A stretch of DNA of 64,000 nt from Gammaproteobacteria bacterium (GTDB taxonomy: Bacteria > Pseudomonadota > Gammaproteobacteria > JAPPPA01): contig JAUHZK010000007.1 in assembly GCA_030425645.1 (NCBI GenBank), positions 62,001 to 126,000 on the forward strand, read 5' to 3'. The notes below the pieces were generated by a model. The model ran no database searches and was not told where the DNA came from. It was given only the letters and a program-made list of their open reading frames with translations. Below are positions 18,092-27,027 of the stretch, piece by piece (within the stretch, counting starts at the first letter, position 1; each line of letters opens with the position of its first letter). Both the position numbers and the translations under genes were made by a program.

Positions 18092-18922
18092 TCAAAGTTC
18101 GCTCGCTCCGTCCGAAGCGGGTTCTGCCCCCAACTGCGTACTGAGTTTGTGCTTAGCTCTCTGCCAAGCGGCCTCTAGCTCGTCGATATTCTTTGAGGCA
18201 AAGTCATCAACGTCTTGTTCCATCTGCCGGAAACGCTGCTCAAATTTCAGACTCGCTGCACGTAGGGCCATGTCCGGATCAATTTTTCGGTGGCGAGCGT
18301 AGTTCATCATCGCAAACAACAAATCACCAAACTCCGATTCTTCTCGCTCACGATCACCGCTTTCAAGTTCAACTTTTAGCTCGTCAACTTCCTCATGCAC
18401 TTTATCCAGCACGCCGTCGATGTTGGGCCAGTCGAAACCGACTTTAGAGGCTTTCTTACCCAGCTTGACGGCTTGCGTCATGGCCGGCAATCCACCACTA
18501 ATGCCAGCCAAGGCACTCTGGTCTTGTTCGCCCTTGTCGGCACGTTCCTTGGCTTTGATCTTTTCCCAATTATCTTTAACGTCGGCTTCGTTATTCGCGG
18601 TTGCATCGGCAAACACATGCGGATGCCGCCGAATCATCTTGTCACAGATCGCCTGCACCACATCGGCAAACGCGAAAGCTCCTATTTCTTCCGCCATACG
18701 CGCATGAAATACCACCTGTAGTAGCAAGTCACCGAGCTCGTCTTTTAGATCGACGAGGTCGTCGCGGGCAATGGCATCGGCTACCTCATGCGCCTCTTCA
18801 ATGGTATACGGCGCAATACTGCGGAAGTCTTGTTGCAAGTCCCAAGGGCAGCCCTCGGCGGGGTCCCGCAAGCGCGCCATAATTTCAAGTAGGTTATGAA
18901 TGTTTTTGTTACCGCTAGGCAA
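18092..18922 (-). CDS. mazG: Nucleoside triphosphate pyrophosphohydrolase MazG
   Basis: A 276-residue protein with the two MazG all-alpha NTP-pyrophosphohydrolase repeats. The first reads M-A-R-L-R-D-P-A-E-G-C-P-W-D then E-E-A-H-E-V-A-D-A and D-E-L-G-D-L-L-L-Q-V, and the second E-E-V-D-E-L-K-V-E-L and E-S-E-F-G-D-L-L-F-A; EExxE and ExxD motifs bind Mg. It hydrolyses dNTPs and NTPs to monophosphates, cleaning damaged nucleotides and affecting ppGpp levels. The start at 18922 keeps the N-terminal helix seen in E. coli MazG. No mazEF toxin pair is adjacent. Confidence 0.94.
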   Translation of the reverse strand: MPSGNKNIHNLLEIMARLRDPAEGCPWDLQQDFRSIAPYTIEEAHEVADAIARDDLVDLKDELGDLLLQVVFHARMAEEIGAFAFADVVQAICDKMIRRHPHVFADATANNEADVKDNWEKIKAKERADKGEQDQSALAGISGGLPAMTQAVKLGKKASKVGFDWPNIDGVLDKVHEEVDELKVELESGDREREESEFGDLLFAMMNYARHRKIDPDMALRAASLKFEQRFRQMEQDVDDFASKNIDELEAAWQRAKHKLSTQLGAEPASDGASEL

Positions 18923-19148
18923 TGTATTGCTACCGTTCGTCGTGAAAAAAATCTAAAAGTTATCAACCGCTTAGCGTGCACCAAAGTAGCACAAACCATA
19001 AATCAATCACTTAGCTTAAGAGAAAAGCCAAAACACGCTAAGCCATTGATAAATAAAACATTATTGCTTTTGTTTGTTTTTTTGCCAAATTAGCCAAATG
19101 CCCGCCACACGGGGCTTTGACCTAGATTTCAAAATATTGCCCACAAAG

Positions 19149-19157
19149 TTATCCACA
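19149..19157 (+). promoter_or_regulatory. Isolated consensus DnaA box
   Basis: A perfect TTATCCACA lies between dusC and mazG, in a 250-bp AT-rich gap. One box alone does not make an origin; it may titrate DnaA or be chance. The rest of the gap (18923-19172) shows nothing else I can name. Confidence 0.45.
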
Positions 19158-19172
19158 GATAATGTGTAAAAC

Positions 19173-20183
19173 TTACGGTACCAACGGTAAAGCCGCTTCG
19201 GCTTCGTAGCGCTGCAGAATTGCTAGCACCTCATCGGGCTCACGTTGGCGGCGAATTTCAGCAAACATGGGCTCGGCCTGACCGTAATTTCTGGGCAATT
19301 GTTTGAGCCATTGCTTCATCCGCGAGACGGCTTGATGCGGCTTCGCTACTTGCGGCAAAGAGCTGCGGTAATAACTAGCGACCACCTCTAAAGCGTCAGC
19401 CCATTCCATCGCCGCATGCTGTTCACCGCGCATCGCATACTCAATTTGGCGCGGCAAATCCGGGCAGGCAATCGCACCCCGGCCCAACATAAAATGCTCG
19501 CAACCACTGACTTCGCGACAGCGCCGCCAATCATCCAGCGTCCAGATCTCACCATTGGCGACCACCGGAACCGTTAAGGCTTGGTTTACTCTGGCTAACC
19601 ATTCCCAGTGGGCCGGCGGTTTGTAAGCTTCCACCTTCGTGCGCGCATGCACGGTGACCCAAGCGGCACCGCCCGCTTCTAGGGCCTGGGCATTTTCAAT
19701 GGCCAAGGCTTTGTCTTCATAACCCAAACGCATTTTGGCAGTGACAGGGATTTCTGCCGGTACCGCAGCACGCACCGCAGCCACAATGCCATGTAGTTGC
19801 TCAGGCCATTGCAGTAGGCAGGCGCCACCGTTGTGTCGGTTGACGGTTTTAGCTGGGCAGCCAAAATTCAAATCCACACCCAGCGCACCTAATTCGGCGG
19901 CTCGGGCAGCGTTGGCGGCCAAGGCGTCATGATCACTACCTAACAGCTGCACAAAGGTTGGGACACCGTGCTTGGTTTTGCCTTGCAACTCACCTTCATG
20001 CTTCAGTTCGGGGGCAAAACGGTAAAACACCTTACGTGGCAGTAACTGATTAGTGACTCGCACAAACTCGGTCACACACTGGCCGATACCACCCACTGCG
20101 GTTAGCAACTCGCGGGTAAGCGGATCTACCACGCCCTCCATAGGCGCAAGGTGGATATCAGCCGGAGTAAAGTTTGCAGGCAC
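19173..20183 (-). CDS. dusC: tRNA-dihydrouridine(16) synthase DusC
   Basis: A 336-residue FMN-dependent Dus protein: L-A-P-M-E-G-V at the first strand, then N-F-G-C-P-A-K-T-V-N with the catalytic Cys, and H-N-G-G-A. M-E-G (instead of M-D-W/M-A-G) and the A-K-T-V-N continuation distinguish DusC from DusA and DusB, so it should reduce U16 of tRNAs. A second Dus gene, dusA, is at 31.6 kb. The gene stands alone, divergent from the DUF2058 gene. Confidence 0.9.
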   Translation of the reverse strand: MPANFTPADIHLAPMEGVVDPLTRELLTAVGGIGQCVTEFVRVTNQLLPRKVFYRFAPELKHEGELQGKTKHGVPTFVQLLGSDHDALAANAARAAELGALGVDLNFGCPAKTVNRHNGGACLLQWPEQLHGIVAAVRAAVPAEIPVTAKMRLGYEDKALAIENAQALEAGGAAWVTVHARTKVEAYKPPAHWEWLARVNQALTVPVVANGEIWTLDDWRRCREVSGCEHFMLGRGAIACPDLPRQIEYAMRGEQHAAMEWADALEVVASYYRSSLPQVAKPHQAVSRMKQWLKQLPRNYGQAEPMFAEIRRQREPDEVLAILQRYEAEAALPLVP

Positions 20184-20262
20184 GCGATGCTGGAACCGTT
20201 TTCAAGGAGCGCGTATTCTACGCGCCTTTAGTTCCCCCGTTACTTTTTAGAGTCTTGTGAGT

Positions 20263-20769
20263 ATGTCAGGTCTGTTTGGAAAAGCTCTCGGTGAGCAGTT
20301 AGTGCAAGCCGGTGTTGCCACTGAAAAACAATTAGAGAAGGCCAAAGAGAAACCTAGCAAGGCCGGTTACAAGAAAAAAACCGGCGGCAAGCGCAAAGGC
20401 AAAGGCCAACGGGGACAGAAAGCGGCCGATCCAGCCAAGCAAAAAATTGAAGTCTCAGAAACGGCGGTGACTCGACAAGTCAGTAAAAAAGACAAGGTCA
20501 ATGCCATCATTCGCAAGCAGTTAGTGGTTGCCGGTGACGGTCAGAGTTTTAACTTTGTCTTGGCCGGCAAATTAAAACAATTGGAAGTTTCGGCAGAACA
20601 GGCAGCGCAGCTAGCGAGTGGCGAATTGACCATTGTGAAGTCTGAGGTGCGACGCGACCCCTACGTATTAGTACCTAAAGAAGCGGCAGCCGAAATTGCC
20701 GCCCTGCTACCCAGCCGAGTGTTGTTGTCCAACAGCGACGAACCCGAGCAAGATAGCGGCACCGAATAA
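20263..20769 (+). CDS. DUF2058 (YaiL-like) basic protein
   Basis: A protein of about 168 residues from ATG 20263 (a GTG six bases earlier is possible). The N-terminal half is very Lys/Gly-rich (K-K-K-T-G-G-K-R-K-G-K-G), and the C-terminal half has the DUF2058 pattern around F-N-F-V-L-A-G-K-L-K-Q-L and Y-V-L-V-P. The family is annotated as nucleoprotein/polynucleotide-associated; the function is unproven, but the basic tail suits nucleic-acid binding. A strong bidirectional terminator follows. Confidence 0.8.
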   Translation: MSGLFGKALGEQLVQAGVATEKQLEKAKEKPSKAGYKKKTGGKRKGKGQRGQKAADPAKQKIEVSETAVTRQVSKKDKVNAIIRKQLVVAGDGQSFNFVLAGKLKQLEVSAEQAAQLASGELTIVKSEVRRDPYVLVPKEAAAEIAALLPSRVLLSNSDEPEQDSGTE

Positions 20770-20801
20770 GCACTGAATTAGGTCAGTTAGACAGCCAAAC
20801 G

Positions 20802-20829
20802 AAAACGGCCCCGCAAGCGGGGCCGTTTT
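20802..20829. terminator. Bidirectional terminator between convergent genes
   Basis: A 13-bp perfect inverted repeat (AAAACGGCCCCGC with GCGGGGCCGTTTT) at 20802-20814/20817-20829 lies between the DUF2058 gene and the convergent YHS gene. It has A and T runs on its two sides, so it should stop transcription from both. Confidence 0.9.
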
Positions 20830-20851
20830 ATTAACTGCAACTGACTAGGAC

Positions 20852-21310
20852 TTAAAGATCGCCAGCAGCCACGTCTTCAATAGTGATCCAATGACCTTCG
20901 GCTTTTAATACATTGCCTGGAATGTCTTTTTTCCACACTTTGTATACGCCTTCATCTTTGTTCACATAAAGACGGCCATTCACAACTTCAAACGCTTTGC
21001 CGTTAACCGCAAACTTCTTACCTAGCGATGCGCCGTAAGCACAGAAGCCGCCGTAAGCAGGGGCGTATGCCGCCGGGTTGGCTTGGAAGCGGTTGCGGTT
21101 GGCCTTGCTAGCAAAACGATATACCGCACCGTCATAAACTGCGGTGTATTCTTGGGTACCTTTAACCGGCTTGCCTTCAGTGAAGTAAGCGACGGCATCA
21201 TAGCCATTCAAAATAACGTCGTTGCTGTCGACGCTCACTTGCACACCCGCTGCAAACAATTGCGTTGCAAATAAACTGGCTGCCAATACGCTGAGTAACT
21301 TTTTCATCAT
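20852..21310 (-). CDS. Exported YHS-domain protein
   Basis: A 152-residue protein with a clear signal peptide (residues 1-20, ending in LFA). A YHS domain follows: V-I-L-N-G-Y-D-A-V-A-Y-F then Y-R-F-A-S-K-A-N-R-N-R-F and Y-G-G-F-C-A-Y-G. YHS domains are small metal-binding modules seen with heavy-metal pumps and as free periplasmic proteins; no metal pump gene is adjacent. It is a single gene. The ligand and role are unknown. Confidence 0.85.
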   Translation of the reverse strand: MMKKLLSVLAASLFATQLFAAGVQVSVDSNDVILNGYDAVAYFTEGKPVKGTQEYTAVYDGAVYRFASKANRNRFQANPAAYAPAYGGFCAYGASLGKKFAVNGKAFEVVNGRLYVNKDEGVYKVWKKDIPGNVLKAEGHWITIEDVAAGDL

Positions 21311-21430
21311 TCAATCCTCTATAAAAATAAAACGCTACCAACCTCAGTTGATGACGCTACTTTAGAGTTCTTGAACGATACGCAGTGATCCGAAAATCCC
21401 GAGATTATTGCTAATCGTCTCGAATTGAAA

Positions 21431-22816
21431 TTAGCTACCAAACCACGCCAAGCGCTCACGCAGCTCAACCACGTCACCCACAATAATCAAGGCGGGTGAT
21501 TTCACGTTTTCTTCAATAACGGTTTCAGCAATATCAGCCAAAGTGCCGGTCACCACGCGTTGCTGACTAGTAGTACCACGCTCCACTAACGCCACTGGCC
21601 GTGACTCTGGTGCTCCATGCGCCATCAGCTGCTTGCTAATTTCCGGCAGGCTATTCAGTCCCATATAGAACACAACCGTATGCGCTGGACGCGAGAGTTC
21701 ACTCCACTCCAAGTCCAACACATCGTCTTTCATATGGCCCGTCACAAACTGGCAAGACTGGGCGTAGTCTCGATGCGTTAGCGGGATACCAGCGTAAGAC
21801 GAACAACCAGAAGCCGAAGTAATACCCGGCACCACTTGGAATGGGATGTCATTCTCAGCAAGGCGATCAATCTCTTCACCGCCGCGGCCAAAGATAAACG
21901 GGTCGCCGCCTTTAAGCCGCAGCACACGCTTACCTTCTTTGGCTAGATCAATCAGCATCTGATTGATTTCGTCCTGAGGCACCACATGCTCGGCTTCTTT
22001 TTTGCCGACATAAATGCGATCTGCATCACGCCGTACCAACTCCATAATGGCAGGCGCCACTAGGCGGTCATACAACACCACGTCGCAGTTTTGCATTAAA
22101 CGCAAGGCTCTAAAGGTCAGCAGGTCAGGATCACCCGGGCCAGCACCCACCAACCAGACTTCACCTTTTTGGTATTTCTGGTCTTGGCTATAGGCATTCA
22201 GCAACTCAAGCAAAGCTTGCTCGGCCTCTGACTTTCTCCCGGCCAACATCTGCTCACCAATTGGGCCTTCGCAAACTTCTTCCCAAAAGCGCCGCCGCAG
22301 TTTTTCTGGCAAACGCGTTTTCACGGTGTCGCGATAACGCGATGTGAGTTGCGCTAGATCGCCCCAAGCCGCCGGCACAAAGGTTTCTAAACGCGCGCGG
22401 GTTTGGCGTGCCAACACTGGTGCTTCACCACCTGACGACACCGCCAGCAACAGTGGCGAGCGATCCAAAATCGAGGGAAAGATAAAACTACAGTGTGCTG
22501 GGTCGTCGACTACATTGACTGGGATGTTGCGCTGCCCAGCATCGTGAGCCACACGTTGGTTCAGCTCACTGTCATCCGTCGCCGCAATAACAATTCGGTA
22601 CGGTGTCTCCAGCAGCGTGGTTTCATACGCGCTGGCAATATGCCACTGGGCATCAGGCAGCATATCGGCTACTGCTGCATTCAGTTCTGCCGCCACCACA
22701 TTAACCTGGGCGCCAGCCTTTAGTAGTAGCCGTAGCTTACGTTCTGCAACACTGCCGCCGCCTACAAGCAGCACTTTCTCGCCACGCAGGCGTAAAAAAA
22801 TTGGAAAGTTATCCAT
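21431..22816 (-). CDS. cysG: Siroheme synthase CysG
   Basis: A 461-residue trifunctional enzyme. Residues 1-200 are the precorrin-2 dehydrogenase/ferrochelatase part, with L-L-V-G-G-G-S-V-A-E-R-K near 15-26. Residues 215-460 are the uroporphyrinogen-III methyltransferase, with V-G-A-G-P-G-D-P-D-L-L and L-K-G-G-D-P-F-I-F-G-R-G-G-E-E. It makes siroheme from uroporphyrinogen III. Siroheme is the cofactor of the sulfite reductase encoded 2 kb away (24862), and CysB, a sulfur regulator, lies between them, which shows that this is a sulfur assimilation block. Confidence 0.96.
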   Translation of the reverse strand: MDNFPIFLRLRGEKVLLVGGGSVAERKLRLLLKAGAQVNVVAAELNAAVADMLPDAQWHIASAYETTLLETPYRIVIAATDDSELNQRVAHDAGQRNIPVNVVDDPAHCSFIFPSILDRSPLLLAVSSGGEAPVLARQTRARLETFVPAAWGDLAQLTSRYRDTVKTRLPEKLRRRFWEEVCEGPIGEQMLAGRKSEAEQALLELLNAYSQDQKYQKGEVWLVGAGPGDPDLLTFRALRLMQNCDVVLYDRLVAPAIMELVRRDADRIYVGKKEAEHVVPQDEINQMLIDLAKEGKRVLRLKGGDPFIFGRGGEEIDRLAENDIPFQVVPGITSASGCSSYAGIPLTHRDYAQSCQFVTGHMKDDVLDLEWSELSRPAHTVVFYMGLNSLPEISKQLMAHGAPESRPVALVERGTTSQQRVVTGTLADIAETVIEENVKSPALIIVGDVVELRERLAWFGS

Positions 22817-22849
22817 ATATCAATGCAAGCCTGCCAGCGCCAACAGCGA

Positions 22850-23638
22850 CTAGAACAGCAGCGACACCCCGATGACCAAGAGTAAAACCGCCATTATAGG
22901 CTTCAGAATATGATCTGGCAGTTTCATACCCACTTTTGAGCCCAGCCAAATACCTGGCAGCGAGCCAATCAACAGATAAGTCAGCATCGACAAATCGGTG
23001 GTACCAAGATGCATATGGCCCAATCCAGCCAGAGCCGTTAACGGCACGGCATGGGCAAGGTCAGTTCCAACTACCTCGATCGCCCGCATCCGCGGATACA
23101 GCAATAACAAGATGGTGGCACCGATAACGCCTGCGCCTACTGACGAAAGTGTTACCAAGACACCCAAGAAGGCACCAGCCATGATCGTCAAAGGCACTCG
23201 TAAACGTTTACGTACCAAACGCAGGCGATCTAAATGCTGACTACCGTTGCCATTACGAACCACGCGCAACAAACCGGCTTTAAACAAGACACTTAGCGAG
23301 GTAAAGCCAATAGCACCCGCTAGCGCCTGTTTCATCAGCACTTCCATTTCTGGACTAATGCCCTGCTGGTTTAAAAACATCACAGTTAACAAGGAAGCAG
23401 GCAGCGAACCACAGGCCAGCAAGCCGACAACGGGCCAATTCACATTGCCCGCATTGCGGTGCAAGACCGTACCAAACGCCTTGGTAATGGCCGCAAACAG
23501 CAAGTCGGTGCCCACCGCCACTGCGGGTGAGATACCAAAGCCTAAGATAAGGATAGGTGTCATCAGGGCACCGCCGCCAACGCCCGTAGCGCCAACCACA
23601 ATACCTACTACCAATCCGGCAACTGTAAAAGCAATCAT
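22850..23638 (-). CDS. TauE/SafE-family sulfite or sulfur-anion permease
   Basis: A membrane protein of 262 residues from ATG 23638, with about eight hydrophobic helices and the family motif V-G-A-T-G-V-G-G-G-A-L-M-T-P near the start, repeated in looser form at V-T-L-S-S-V-G-A-G-V-I-G. TauE/SafE proteins export or import sulfite, sulfoacetate and related anions. Placement between cysG and cysB/cysI makes a sulfur anion the likely substrate. It is 33 bp upstream of cysG on the same strand. Confidence 0.85.
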   Translation of the reverse strand: MIAFTVAGLVVGIVVGATGVGGGALMTPILILGFGISPAVAVGTDLLFAAITKAFGTVLHRNAGNVNWPVVGLLACGSLPASLLTVMFLNQQGISPEMEVLMKQALAGAIGFTSLSVLFKAGLLRVVRNGNGSQHLDRLRLVRKRLRVPLTIMAGAFLGVLVTLSSVGAGVIGATILLLLYPRMRAIEVVGTDLAHAVPLTALAGLGHMHLGTTDLSMLTYLLIGSLPGIWLGSKVGMKLPDHILKPIMAVLLLVIGVSLLF

Positions 23639-23752
23639 GTGAACCAAGCCATAGAATTTTGAGCGAACTATACGGCGGGTTTTAATAATTAAAAGGAATG
23701 ATTTGCTATGCTTTAAGAACTAAAAGTTATATCGAGATAGGCCGAGTAGATT

Positions 23753-24748
23753 ATGAAACTACAGCAGCTCAGATACATTGTTGAAGTAGCCGATCGTGAC
23801 CTCAACGTCACCACGGCCGCCGAACACTTGCATACCTCGCAACCTGGCGTCTCAAAACAAATCCGCTTATTAGAAGATGAGCTAGGCCTAAGAATCTTTG
23901 AGCGCAGCGGTAAACATCTATCCGGCATCACAGGCGCCGGTGAGCAAATTCTGCAGCGCGCCCGCGAGGTACTAGCGCAAACCGGCAACATCGAAACCTT
24001 TGCCGCTGAAGCGCGCGCCGAAGACAAAGGCAGTATTACCCTCGCCACCACCCATACCCAGGCGCGGTACGCTCTGCCAGAAACCATTCTTAATTTCCGC
24101 CAGCAATACCCGGCCGTAACTTTGCATATGCACCAAGGCGCGCCACGACAAATTGCTGAATGGGCCTCTCGCGGCAAGGCTGATTTTTGCGTCGCCACCG
24201 AGGCCATGGAGTTATTCGAGAACCTAGTGATGATGCCCTGCTATCACTGGAACCGCTGTGTACTGGTGACCAAGGATCACCCCTTAACGCAAACCGACAA
24301 ACTAAGCCTGCAAGAGCTGGCACAACACCCTATCGTCACCTACGTGCTCGGATTTACAGGCCGCGGCAAGATCAACGACGCTTTTGCCCAACACGACTTA
24401 GAAGCCAATATCGTACTCACAGCGGTTGATGCCGACGTAATCAAAACCTATGTGCGCTTGGGATTAGGCGTTGGCATCGTTGCCAATATGGCCTATGACC
24501 CCACCCAAGACCGCGACTTAGTCGCCATTCCCGCCGACCACCTATTCAGTCCCAGCACCACTCGCTTAGGCTTCCGTAGCGACATGTTTATGCGCCAATA
24601 CTTCTACGATTTTATGGCGCTGTTTGCACCACATTTAACGCCCGAGTTTATTGACCAAGTACTGGCCGCACGTACAGCCGAGCGCCGCGAGAAACTCTAC
24701 GCCACTATGAGCGAACAGCTACCGTATATGGACACGCCAGCAAAATAA
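23753..24748 (+). CDS. cysB: LysR-type regulator CysB
   Basis: A 331-residue protein starting M-K-L-Q-Q-L-R-Y-I-V-E-V, the normal start of CysB/Cbl regulators. A winged-helix region follows (T-A-A-E-H-L-H-T-S-Q-P-G-V-S-K-Q-I-R) and then the effector domain, with A-T-T-H-T-Q-A-R-Y and T-Y-V-L-G-F-T-G-R that line the acetylserine/sulfate pocket. CysB activates sulfur assimilation genes when N-acetylserine signals sulfur limitation. It sits directly before cysI and divergent from the TauE/cysG pair, both expected targets. Confidence 0.93.
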   Translation: MKLQQLRYIVEVADRDLNVTTAAEHLHTSQPGVSKQIRLLEDELGLRIFERSGKHLSGITGAGEQILQRAREVLAQTGNIETFAAEARAEDKGSITLATTHTQARYALPETILNFRQQYPAVTLHMHQGAPRQIAEWASRGKADFCVATEAMELFENLVMMPCYHWNRCVLVTKDHPLTQTDKLSLQELAQHPIVTYVLGFTGRGKINDAFAQHDLEANIVLTAVDADVIKTYVRLGLGVGIVANMAYDPTQDRDLVAIPADHLFSPSTTRLGFRSDMFMRQYFYDFMALFAPHLTPEFIDQVLAARTAERREKLYATMSEQLPYMDTPAK

Positions 24749-24861
24749 GACGCTATATAACTAAAACATATAAAGACAGCGCAAATCAGTCCCACAATGC
24801 ATAAGGCAAATCTGTAGAATACGCGCCCATTTTTATAAATTTGCCCTAATGGGGCTATGCG

Positions 24862-26520
24862 ATGTATCAATACAATACTGTTGACCAAAAAATCGTAGAC
24901 GAGCGCGTAGAGCAATACCGCCGTCAGGTTGAACGTTATCAGGCTGGCTTGCTCAGCGAAGAAGAGTTTTTGCCGTTACGCCTACAAAACGGCCTCTATG
25001 TACAAACCCAAGCGCCAATGCTGCGTGTTGCCATTCCTTACGGCACACTCAATAGCAAACAAGTCCGCATGCTTGGTCACATCGCCCGCAAATACGACAA
25101 AGGCTACGGCCACATCAGTACGCGCCAAAACATCCAGTACAACTGGCCGACCATTGAAAGTACGCCCGACATTTTGGCCGACTTGGCCAGCGTACAAATG
25201 CATGCCATCCAAACCAGTGGCAACTGCATCCGTAACACCACTACCGACCAGCTAGCAGGTGTTGCTAAAGACGAACTAGTAGACCCACGCCCTTACTGCG
25301 AAATCATTCGCCAGTGGAGCACCTTCCACCCTGAGTTTGCTTACCTACCGCGTAAGTTCAAGATTGCCGTTTCAGCTTCTGAAACCGACCGTGCCGCGAC
25401 TAAGCTGCACGACATCGCCCTATTCTTAGAGAAAAATGAAAACGGCGAGTTAGGCTTCCAAGTTGACGTTGGCGGCGGCCAAGGCCGTACCCCAATCATC
25501 AGCAAAACGCTTTACGACTGGGTGCCAGTTGAAGACATTCTGTCTTGCTGCGAAGCCATTCTGCGTATTTATAACCAACACGGCCGCCGCGATAACAAAT
25601 ACAAAGCCCGCATCAAAATCACCGTTAAAGAAATGGGCTTGGACAAATTCCGCGAAATGGTCGATGCCGAATGGGCAGTGATCCGCGACACCGGCCTGAA
25701 GCTGCCCGAGCAAGAAGTTGAGCGTATGAAAGCCTTTTTCCCTGCTTTCCCAGTGGACGCCGACGCCAGTAGCGACAACAGTTTTGCTGCGCAAGAAGCC
25801 GACAACCCAGCCTTTGCCCGCTGGGTTAAACAAAACACCGTCGAAACCAAACACGACGGTTACCGTTCGGTTTACGTATCACTGAAAGCCCACGGCCAAC
25901 CGCCCGGCGATGTGACCGACGATCAACTAGAAGCGATCGCCGACTTTGCTGATGAATACAGCTTTGGCGAAGCCCGCACCACGCACAACCAGAACATGGT
26001 GCTACCTTGCGTTAAACAAGCTGACCTGTTCGCGCTGTGGAACAAGCTACGTGAGCAATCATTAGCGATGCCAAATATCGGCACCCTTGCCGATATGATT
26101 TGCTGCCCAGGCTTGGACTTCTGCGCCCTAGCGAATGCCCACTCTATTCCGGTAGCCGAAGCCATTAATGAACGCTTTGATGACTTAGATTACCTCTATG
26201 ACATCGGCGAGCTAGAAATCAAAATGTCTGGCTGCATGAACGCCTGTGGTCACCACCACGTTGGCCATATCGGTATTTTGGGCGTCGATAAAAAAGGCGA
26301 GAGCTGGTACCAAATCACCCTAGGCGGCTCAGCCAGTAACGATGCCTCGCTCGGCGAACGTCTAGGCCCTGCCGTTAAGCAAGAAGATATGGCTGACGTT
26401 GTTGAAAACCTAATCAAGGTTTACTTAGAAGAACGTCAGGAAGGCGAACGCTTTGTCGACACCGTGCGCCGTACCGGCGTGGCCCCATTCAAAGCTCGCG
26501 TATACCCTGAGGCAGCCTAA
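24862..26520 (+). CDS. cysI: Sulfite reductase hemoprotein (CysI-type)
   Basis: A 552-residue siroheme/4Fe-4S reductase. The cluster ligands are visible as C-P-G-L-D-F-C (C-x5-C) and G-C-M-N-A-C-G-H-H (C-x3-C), and siroheme-binding S-T-R-Q-N-I-Q and I-Q-T-S-G-N-C-I-R-N motifs lie in the N-terminal half. It reduces sulfite to sulfide in the cytoplasm. No cysJ flavoprotein gene is adjacent, which matches the single-gene layout of pseudomonads, where a DUF934 partner follows. A nitrite reductase is the alternative, but CysB, CysG and DUF934 favour sulfite. Confidence 0.93.
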   Translation: MYQYNTVDQKIVDERVEQYRRQVERYQAGLLSEEEFLPLRLQNGLYVQTQAPMLRVAIPYGTLNSKQVRMLGHIARKYDKGYGHISTRQNIQYNWPTIESTPDILADLASVQMHAIQTSGNCIRNTTTDQLAGVAKDELVDPRPYCEIIRQWSTFHPEFAYLPRKFKIAVSASETDRAATKLHDIALFLEKNENGELGFQVDVGGGQGRTPIISKTLYDWVPVEDILSCCEAILRIYNQHGRRDNKYKARIKITVKEMGLDKFREMVDAEWAVIRDTGLKLPEQEVERMKAFFPAFPVDADASSDNSFAAQEADNPAFARWVKQNTVETKHDGYRSVYVSLKAHGQPPGDVTDDQLEAIADFADEYSFGEARTTHNQNMVLPCVKQADLFALWNKLREQSLAMPNIGTLADMICCPGLDFCALANAHSIPVAEAINERFDDLDYLYDIGELEIKMSGCMNACGHHHVGHIGILGVDKKGESWYQITLGGSASNDASLGERLGPAVKQEDMADVVENLIKVYLEERQEGERFVDTVRRTGVAPFKARVYPEAA

Positions 26521-26530
26521 GGAGACTGAT

Positions 26531-27013
26531 ATGACGAACTTAATCATTGACGGTCAACTGGCCGAAAACACATTTACGCATCTTGATGACGACGCGGCGA
26601 TCCCAGCAAACGGTGACATTTCCGTAAGCGCGACACGTTGGCTAGAAGAAGCCGAAACGCTGGCCGCCCACGACGGCACGGTAGCGCCGCGCCTAAATGG
26701 CGCAGACGAACTGCTAAACGTCGTTGCCAAGTTACATAAGCTTGAGGTTGTGTGCTTGGAGTTTCCGGCCTTTGCTGACGGCCGCTGCTATAGCTTTGCT
26801 ACCCGCCTACGCCGCGCTGGCTTTGAAGGCCAAATCCGCGCACTAGGCAACGTACTGCGCGACCAAATGTTCTACATGCAACGCGTTGGCATCAATGCCT
26901 TTGAAGTCGACGAAGGCCGTGACGCAGAGGCAGCGATTGAGTCGCTTAGCGACTTCAGCGAAACCTACCAAGCCGCTAGCGACAACCCACTACCGGTTTA
27001 TCGGCAGGCATAA
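26531..27013 (+). CDS. DUF934 protein, sulfite reductase partner
   Basis: The start is the ATG at 26531, preceded by a strong AAGGAG overlapping the cysI stop; this gives 160 residues. The DUF934 core is visible: R-L-N-G-A-D-E-L, V-V-C-L-E-F-P-A-F-A-D-G-R-C-Y-S-F-A-T-R-L-R and R-D-Q-M-F-Y-M-Q-R-V-G-I-N-A-F. The family is almost always encoded right after a CysI-type reductase, and a role in electron supply or assembly has been supposed. It is translationally close (10 bp) to cysI. Confidence 0.92.
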   Translation: MTNLIIDGQLAENTFTHLDDDAAIPANGDISVSATRWLEEAETLAAHDGTVAPRLNGADELLNVVAKLHKLEVVCLEFPAFADGRCYSFATRLRRAGFEGQIRALGNVLRDQMFYMQRVGINAFEVDEGRDAEAAIESLSDFSETYQAASDNPLPVYRQA

Positions 27014-27027
27014 CCGAAGGCCATTGC

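Noticed and set aside
23713-24207. 164-codon open frame antisense to cysB
   Set aside because: It is a Ser/Arg/Cys-rich mirror of the conserved cysB gene.
25450-25854. 134-codon open frame antisense to cysI
   Set aside because: It is opposite a strongly conserved gene, and its composition mirrors cysI codons; no start signal.
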